From assembly GCA_015680685.1 (NCBI GenBank), contig MNCI01022307.1, positions 1,107,511 through 1,171,510 of the forward strand: a stretch of DNA of 64,000 nt, read 5' to 3'. The DNA is from Gnetum montanum (taxonomy: Eukaryota; Streptophyta; Gnetopsida; Gnetales; Gnetaceae). Shown here in pieces: positions 56,897-64,000 of this stretch. The notes beneath the pieces are model-generated. The model saw only the letters and a program-made list of their open reading frames with translations. It had not been told where the DNA came from and made no database searches. Made by a program: the position numbers and the translations under genes. The stretch's first letter is position 1. Each line of letters opens with the position of its first letter.

Positions 56897-59520
56897 ATGG
56901 AGCTTCTGCTGATTGTGGGTTTTGTTGCTTTGTTTTCAAGAGTTGCTTCTTGTGCTTGCTCCAATGGAGGCTGCAAGGTTTGTGGGTTTTCTATTTGCAG
57001 AATGAAAACCTACTACTACTGTTCTGCAGTTCCAGAGTTCTCCTAGAAATATTTTGTAACCTGGGAGTGCATTTTTCCTGTGTTTTATTACAGCTTCTTG
57101 ATTCTTGTTCAACGCCAGGGGACTGTGGATCAGGTCTGTATTGTGGCAATTGTCCTGCCTCCGGACGAGATCAACCAGTTTGCACCAGAGGACAGGCCAC
57201 AAGAGTTTCTGCTATAGTAAGTCTACTGCTGGCCAAGTGAAAGAAAAATTCTCTGATTTATGTAAATTATGGGTTAAATCTTTGTACATTGTGCTGGACC
57301 TGTTTGTTTCAGTTTTGTTTGCTGATAAATGTACTTGAATTTCAAATTTCTATGAGAATTTAAAGTGTTTAAATTTCAATTCGGAGATTTTTATGGTATG
57401 TTTTCACTCTTGAAGGTGAATGATTTGCCCTTCAACAAATATGCCTGGTTGACAACTCACAATTCCTTTTCAATCACCAGTGAGCCCTCCTATACAGGGT
57501 CTCAGAGGGTTACCTTCTACAATCAGGAAGATACTGTGACTAATCAGCTGAATGTATGTTGCTTTTAGCCTTGATCACTTCAGAAATTATTTTTCATTCG
57601 TTTCATAAAATATTCCTTTTATTAGTTTTGTATAATGTTACATTGCAGAACGGTGTCAGGGGATTCATGCTGGACATGTATGATTTCATGGGGGATGTTT
57701 GGCTCTGCCATTCCTTTGGCGGGCAATGCTACAATATTACAGCCTTTGTGAGTGACAAATTTCCCCAAATGTGGTTTCTTATATTTACCTAACATTTTCC
57801 TTGAATAGTTCATATTTCAGCTTCATAGCAGTAGTGGCAAATTTGTGGGAGCATTTGTAACAAGAATTCACAGCTTATCGTTGATTTAATCTTCTTGATC
57901 TATTTGTCAAAGTTTTCATTTTGACCTCATGTTCTACAAATTTTCATATTATATAGCTTCATAGCTCTAAGATAGGAAATTTACAGAGGCATGTATAACT
58001 ACAACTGACAGCTTTTTACTTCTGTTCATCTTCATCTTCATTTTTTCATAGGAGCCTGCAATAAATACCTTGCAAGAAATAGAAAGTTTTCTGTCCTCTA
58101 ACCCCACAGAGATTGTCACTATATTCATAGAGGACTATGTGCATGCACCAAAAGGGCTTACCCGGGTCTTTACTGATGCTGGGTTAATGAAGTACTGGTT
58201 TCCTGTGGCAAATATGCCAAAAAAGGGGCAGGATTGGCCTAGAATATCAGAGATGGTTTCCAGTAACAGACGCTTGATAGTATTCACTTCTGTGGCATCA
58301 AAGGAACAATCAGAAGGGATTGCATATCAGTGGAGATACCTTGTTGAAAATGAACGTGAGTGACATGATAATATTGGAACTGAAACTGAAAAGACAGTAG
58401 AGTTTTGAAAACATCATTAAAAAAATTTATTAACCGATCTTGATAACATTTAGAAATATTATTATATCTAATGACTAACATCATGTAGGCATCTGCAGCT
58501 GGTGATGGAGGAATAAACCAAGGTTCCTGCCACAACAGACAAGAATCCCAACCCCTGAAATCCAAAGATGCATCCCTGTTTCTGATGAACTTTTTCCCAA
58601 CCATACCTGATCAAACTGGATCCTGCAAGGAGCATTCTGGGGAACTTGTGCAAATGACAAATTTATGTTACCGAGCAGCAGCGGCAAGACTTCCCAATTT
58701 CATTGCAGTAAATTTCTACATGGTATCATCATGATGTTATATATTGATTTTCTACGAAAACAGCAACAGCTTGTCATTCCTCTGCTGTGTTTTGAAGATC
58801 ACCGCTAATCCTACCAATTTTATGGCACAGAGGAGTGATGGAGGAGGCGTTTTTGATTTGTTGGACAGCATCAACGGTAGATCCTTATGTGGGTGTAATA
58901 CAGTTACAGCTTGCCAGGTGATTGAAATTTAACTCTGCATCCTTAACAAAACAGATAAAAAAATTTACAATTGTGAATTAATTTAAAATTTGCCCAACTT
59001 TAGAATCACATTATTAACATTAGTTGCGCCAACTTAAAACTTGTCTTGTGAGAAATATTAACACACCACATCTAAATTATAAATAGATTCTTCTTCACAT
59101 TAAGATTTTCAAAATCCACCGATTCTCTTGGGACCCCACTTTGTGGAATAAGCATAGAGACTCTGGATGATGATTCTTTATCATATAATAAGCATTGAAC
59201 CGCCAAATGATGAACCTTTTTTTATCATATATATATATATATATAATGATGTGATATTTTAAGAATTGTGAATTTTTTATGCTTTGCAGGCCGGAGCAGC
59301 TAATGGAGTTTGCAAGAATGTACCAGCTGCTTTTCTGAACCCTCCTACTGTAGGGTCCTCAACCATGAATCCAACCTCTCCTTCTATGGGTTCCACTTCT
59401 TCAGAGCCCATACAGACAATAATATCTTCACAGAGCAGCTGTCTTAGAGTTTTTTATTCCTGTAATTTGTACATTCTTCTTATATCATGGGTCCTCTTGG
59501 TTCTTCATAGGTCCAGCTGA
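56897..59520 (+). CDS. PI-PLC X domain-containing protein, secreted/membrane-anchored
   Basis: Eight exons: 56897-56977, 57094-57216, 57416-57553, 57649-57747, 58052-58355, 58499-58722, 58831-58917, 59290-59520. All introns are GT-AG and the frame joins cleanly to about 428 residues. The protein belongs to the plant family typified by Arabidopsis At5g67130. A signal peptide ('MELLLIVGFVALFSRVASC') is followed by a Cys-rich segment ('CGSGLYCGNCPA', 'VCTRGQA'). The X-domain has the catalytic-type histidines in 'WLTTHNSF' and 'WLCHSFGGQC', with 'GVRGFMLDMYDF', 'NPTEIVTIFIEDYVH' and 'LPNFIAVNFYM'. A Ser/Thr/Pro-rich stretch and a hydrophobic C terminus ('LYILLISWVLLVLH') suggest GPI anchoring. 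There is no Y, EF-hand or C2 domain, so it is not a classic plant PLC and its substrate is unknown. Confidence 0.93.
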
Positions 59521-61215
59521 TGCAGTTTGAGCATTTTGTCACTGAAAAAGACAATTTTCCCTCTCAGCTTAGAGGGCCACAAGGACAAAGATTATTGTTA
59601 TCATTGATGTACAAACAAATCCCAGATTTTTTACATCATCTCCTCGGAGAGGAGAAGGAGACCTCTCCACTTGCCAATTTGACTGGATTCTCAGAACTTG
59701 TTGAAAGCCACCATCCTTGATCCATGACTCCAAAACATAATTGCATCATTTCACTTGATTAACATGGTCTACTTTGTCAATATTTGAATGAACGAACTCC
59801 TCCAATATTTCAAGTGCAACAGTGACAAGTCATTACTGAAGGGTTTGAAGCTCTTGAAGTTTGTCTTGTAAGGCCATTGGAATATTTATTTAAAAAAAAA
59901 AAAAAACATGGTGTGTCTGTTTTTTCTGTAGTTGGGTTGGAAATCTACGTTTGAGATGCAGGGAACCCAAATTTTAAAACATGGGAAGTTTTATGAGGAG
60001 GAATTGATGCATGTTGCACTTCTGGAATCGTCTTAATTCACCAGAAATGAAATTTGTTTTTAAAGTGAAATTCGTAGTTTTCCTATGCAAAATAGGAGAT
60101 GGGAGTTTAATCCTTGACTTTCTTTCCCATGGTGAAGGATCGGCAGCGGTATTTGTCGATAATCGCATCTTCTAAAAAGCAGTTCTCGGACGGTTTTAGA
60201 ATTTGATTAAAGTGATAAAAAAAAGTAGCTTTGTTTATGATGAAATTCAATGATGTCGCATCTTTTTAACAGAAAGATGCTCTCTTGAAAGTTGGTGTAG
60301 ACGTTTGGGATAAAGTCGTTCAATTTTATTGTTGAAAATGAAACTAATTCAAAATTGAAATTTAAAAAGAAGCTTTTTTTATGTTGTAACACCCATAGCA
60401 TTTAGTAAACAGATACTACATTTTCATGAAAAATAAAGATACTCATGAGGGCTGCAAAAATAAATCATACAAAAGCACCAATAAAGGTAGCAAATGCAAG
60501 TTTTTTGTCTAACATTATAAGATTGTTGTCTTAAATGGGTAGTCACAAGAAAGACGTAGCATTCATCTTTAAGGCTTTCTGACTCACACAACCTACAAGA
60601 CATGCCTTGATGCCCTCTTTTTCTTGAAAAAGTTGAATCCATCACTTCTTGAAGGAATTAAATCCCTCTTCCACTTTTAATTCTAAGATGATGTGAACTT
60701 AGTTGAATCCATCTTCCACATTCAATTCTAAGAATTCTAAGATGTTATGAGCTTAAATTAAGTTTGCTGATAGCACTCTAATACTTATTAAACATAGTCT
60801 TAAAAAATACAAGTGATTTAATGTTAAACATGTCAATCAATTTGAAAGCTTGGTTTTAACCAGGGTAAAAAGGTTTTGATTTTTATGCATGTATTATCCA
60901 TGCTTTGATTTTTCAAGCTAGTGCCCTCTGTAAAGTAGTATCTCAGCCTAAATATTTAGGACCATATGAAGCAATGACATATGAACTATATGCATGCTTT
61001 CCTAGTAAGGGGTTGGAGTAAGATGAACTAAATACTAATACTATGTGCATGTATCCTAAAACTTTCTCATAACTCACTTTTACTAAAAGAAACTCACATC
61101 TTAAAGTTGGTCAACACATCATTGCTCTTATGCACCTCCATAAATTCATTTTGTTAAAGAAATAATTTCTAAAATCTGTCCCTGATCATTAGATTATGAA
61201 ATAATAAGGGCAATT
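59521..61215. other. Downstream and intergenic region, no gene recognised
   Basis: It begins with the presumed 3' UTR of the PLC-like gene. A (A)n run is at about 59892-59906. A small repeated segment ('gttgaatccatc', 'ttcaattctaag') lies at about 60632-60740. The rest is AT-rich. Confidence 0.5.
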
Positions 61216-61288
61216 TGGAGATGCGGGGAATCGAACCCCGTGCCTCTCGCATGCGAAGCGAGCGCTCTACCATATGAGCTACATCCCC
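61216..61288 (-). tRNA. tRNA-Ala (anticodon CGC)
   Basis: The minus strand gives a full cloverleaf: acceptor GGGGATG/CATCTCC, A box TAGCTCATATGG, anticodon stem CTCGC/GCGAG with loop TTCGCAT (anticodon CGC), and T-arm with B box GGTTCGATTCC. No intron. Identical to the copy at 61567-61639 except for the wobble base. Confidence 0.95.
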
Positions 61289-61566
61289 ATTTACAGGTTT
61301 TTTGATGTTTTATTATTGTTAACCCATGTTTACTCCCCAATTTTTTGAATGTTATTTTTTGTTTCTTCCAAGGGATATGTATGTCTCATCCATGCCAAAG
61401 ATTGGTTTTAAAAGCCAAGGTTGAAACTGGAAAGGTCCAGTTCCGTCAAAGATTGCCATGCATGTATTCTTCTTCATTTTCAAATTTCATGCCTTTTGCA
61501 AGGCATAAAAAATCAATGAAGGTGAGTAGAATTATTATTCATCGTTAATATAAAAAACAAACTCCT

Positions 61567-61639
61567 TGGAGATGCGGGGAATCGAACCCCGTGCCTCTCG
61601 CATGCAAAGCGAGCGCTCTACCATATGAGCTACATCCCC
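61567..61639 (-). tRNA. tRNA-Ala (anticodon UGC)
   Basis: Same cloverleaf as the gene at 61216-61288, but the anticodon loop reads TTTGCAT, anticodon TGC. It lies about 280 bp upstream of the other copy on the same strand. The flanks are not alike beyond a few bases. Confidence 0.95.
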
Positions 61640-62576
61640 GCTTTGTTAAAATGGGATTATTTATTATTAAAAGATTTATGTCATGGCGAGTTATGCATCT
61701 TCTTTTTCAATCGAAAATCTCTACCATTCCTTGAAATGGACAATTATTCATGAACATGATCAAGCCTTGTTTCCTTTAGGCTTAGGCTTACGAACAACGC
61801 CATTGTTTTGCAGATGGTGGGACGTGGCACCTTAGAAGTACATCATAAATGCTTTTGGGACAATATAGACTCTCAATTTTCTAAAGATTACAATTTATGG
61901 ATAATTTTGTTATTTTTGAGATGTTTTGAAAATCAACATTGCAATTTTACAACAAATCACTTCGACAATGTTTTAAGATAAAACAAAAAATTGTTACTGG
62001 TATCTCTTTGTGCATTATGATGCCAAAACATTTGCATCCCAAGAAACATAAGGGAACACGTACCATCCCGAACACATCCCAAGCTTGATTTTTTTTTTTT
62101 CTTCTTTTTTTTTTTCGAACCTGTTGCTGCTGCAGGACGCATCCCTGTATAACACAGGACTTTTTCTCGAGTTGGCCCCAAACTGCAATTTTAAGAAGGG
62201 TTGCTGCTAAGTTCCAGTGATGGAACGGGCAATTTTCCACACGATATGCAGCCACCGCTAGATTGATAGCAGGAACGAGAAATGGCTGGAAGGAACTCCA
62301 GAGGCATAGGTGTAAGTTTATTTCTTGTTTTTTTTAATTTATTTGAGTTTATTCCAAATAAAGGGCTAACAAATTACCTTGTTGGAACAAGGTAAAAGTA
62401 CCCAGAATATTTAGCAATGAAAATTCCATGGAAGCAAACATGGCCAGACTAGTAACGTTACGTTCATTCATTTTGGTTATCAGGAAACTACTTGTAAGCT
62501 TAATGTAGCGATTATTCAGGCCTGTCATCATCGCAGTAAGAGATTATGACAAAATTTCAGCAAAAATTTGAAAATG
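61640..62576. other. Intergenic region between tRNA-Ala and FANCD2
   Basis: No gene is recognised. T-runs lie at about 62091-62115, and the last part is probably the FANCD2 3' UTR. Confidence 0.5.
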
Positions 62577-64000
62577 TTAATCATCATCGGCCCCTTCTGA
62601 TCCCCTCGTGCAGTCATTATCATCGCTTCCCTTGTCAACATCAGATTCACCACCATCGCTATCCTCTGCTTCCACGTCATGCATTCCATTTACAGGTTCA
62701 TCCTCCTCATCAGAGATGGGCAACTGAGAGCTAATCTCACGACCTTTCAGATCCTTATGTTTTAAATTTCCTGCGAATAAAAAACATGCTTCTATTATTA
62801 TTTCATGAATAGCCAAAATGTTGTGCATATGTTCCCAAAGTTCATTTACATTTCCACAATAGAAAATAATCATCATATACCCATCCAGAAGGACTCCCCA
62901 TGAGCATTTTTGTGAAGAAGAGCTTTAACACAGAACAGGTATCTTTCCATTGAACGTTTAACCGCGGGGATCTTGCTGGTGACCATTGTTCTTTTAAAAC
63001 CCTGTAACAAAAAAAATCACAATTGTTGTAGAGGTGAAGCTTTGAAATTAAAACTATACTTAATGAGAAAATCTGGCCCATGCAGTTGTCAACCTTGGCC
63101 TCTGAGCAAAGTGTTTGAACGGTTCGGGTTGCTTTCTGAAGCTCCTTCACCTTCAACCATAACCATAGCAATCAAATTTCAAACCTAAAACATTTAGCGG
63201 CAACCCAATTCCAATCTTGATTTTGAATTAAACAAGGTTACCAGGACAATTATTTGATCCTTGTAGGAGTCATAGTGAATTTCCAAGAATGTAAAACCTG
63301 AAATGCAAAGTAAAATTCTTATGCAACACTGAAATTTTAAAATTTACGAATTTATATTAGTCAACTGTAGGCTTATTTTGCTGCAGTAATGTGGCTCATG
63401 AAGTTTGAGCACATTACGTAAGATATTTAGACACGGAACTTTCATCACAATGTTTAGTTTCTAAATAAGAAAACCTTACCTTTCAAAAAATTGTCAACAA
63501 ATTTTCCCGCACACTTGACTGCAGTTGCATGCATAGCCACCTAAGACATTATCTAAGTATCAGTTCTTCGTTCCTATACGCTGACAAACTAAGTTTCATC
63601 TAATGAAAAATACCTTATCATGAATCTTCGTCAAGTTTACAAGAGAGACAAGCACGTTTACACATTGGTGAACCTTCTCCAAAAGCTTTTTTACGGTATC
63701 TTTATTGACATCCGTTTTTGCCTTTTGTAATGCAAGTATTTCTTTAATCTGCAAAAGGCATAAATGGAAAACATTACTTGGACTAAAGATTTGAAACATA
63801 CCCTATTACATGTTCAACTGGATACAAAGAAATACAGAATACCTACCAGCTTGTTCAGAAGAAGTAGCGCTTCCTCGAACTGCAAGTGTGATGCTTTATA
63901 TGAGAACCATAACTTAAAAAAGAAAAGAAAATTTTGTAAAGAGTATAAAGCCCTAAACGAGTCACACCTGCACTCGATACCATATCAACAAAGTAGTCGA
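62577..64000 (-). CDS. FANCD2: FANCD2 (Fanconi anemia group D2 protein), C-terminal exons, partial
   Basis: Eight exons on the minus strand, in coding order: >64000-63968, 63879-63847, 63748-63614, 63540-63480, 63297-63242, 63150-63094, 63001-62881, 62770-62577. All have GT-AG ends and the frame joins throughout. The protein is the monoubiquitinated clamp subunit acting with FANCI in DNA interstrand-crosslink repair in the nucleus. Family marks are 'KFVDNFLKG', 'VKELQKATRTVQTLCSEAKG', 'FKRTMVTSKIPAVKRSMERY', 'ESFWMGNLKHKDLKGREI' and a very acidic Asp/Glu/Ser tail ending in DDD. The ubiquitinated lysine lies far upstream, outside the window. No frameshift is seen, so the gene appears intact here. 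Confidence 0.92.

Noticed and set aside
61345-61548. A 67-residue ORF between the two tRNA-Ala genes
   Set aside because: No recognisable family and no splice partners; the sequence context looks intergenic, although an unknown exon cannot be excluded.
62091-62115. Lys-rich minus-strand ORFs at 61947-62255
   Set aside because: The lysine run comes from a poly-T tract; there is no sign of a gene, and FANCD2 ends further right.

Overview
This is a plant nuclear genomic window. It holds interrupted genes with GT-AG introns, a P-class PPR gene without introns, eukaryotic nuclear tRNA genes, and large nested LTR retrotransposons. The gene set is typical of land plants: plastid-type FolD, PPR, the plant PI-PLC X-domain family and FANCD2. 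The amount of decayed, nested gypsy-type DNA suggests a large, repeat-rich genome, possibly a gymnosperm, but that is inference only. The sequence is a draft: one run of 174 Ns (34235-34408) and isolated Ns at 10562 and 13756.

Layout. (1) 1-20851 is nested LTR-retrotransposon DNA. A decayed Tat-type Ty3/gypsy element (pol 1-3345, tail 15244 to about 18750) is split by a complete but decayed Athila-type element (3508-15238, TSD CATAG). It is followed by the 3' end of a third related element (18753-20851). (2) 20852-22570 holds tRNA-derived SINE-like copies in both orientations. (3) 22576-25851 is a five-exon FolD gene with a transposon carrying long terminal inverted repeats in intron 1. (4) 25852-28744 is AT-rich and carries an 8 x 72-bp minisatellite. 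(5) 28745-30898 (minus) is a 717-aa PPR protein. (6) 31083-31156 (minus) is tRNA-Glu(UUC). (7) 32749-40459 is a complete Athila-related element with gag but no pol (TSD CATGA). (8) 41864-54943 is a non-autonomous-looking LTR element with an initiator-Met-type PBS (TSD TAACA). It is split by a second gag-only Athila-related element in reverse orientation (43460-50129, TSD GTCAT). (9) 56897-59520 is an eight-exon PI-PLC X-domain protein gene. (10) 61216-61639 (minus) holds two tRNA-Ala genes that differ only at the wobble base. (11) 62577 to beyond 64000 (minus) is the 3' end of FANCD2.

The most unusual signal is in the retrotransposons. Each LTR subfamily carries its own short near-perfect palindrome, repeated just upstream of the TATA box. 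In two elements a copy of the same palindrome plus a TATA-like box also lies inside the element, ahead of a conserved coiled-coil ORF that occupies the env position. The pol-less elements keep this ORF while lacking reverse transcriptase, RNase H and integrase. The cellular genes are unrelated single-copy loci (one-carbon metabolism, organelle RNA processing, lipase-like enzyme, DNA crosslink repair). Nothing suggests that they work as a unit.
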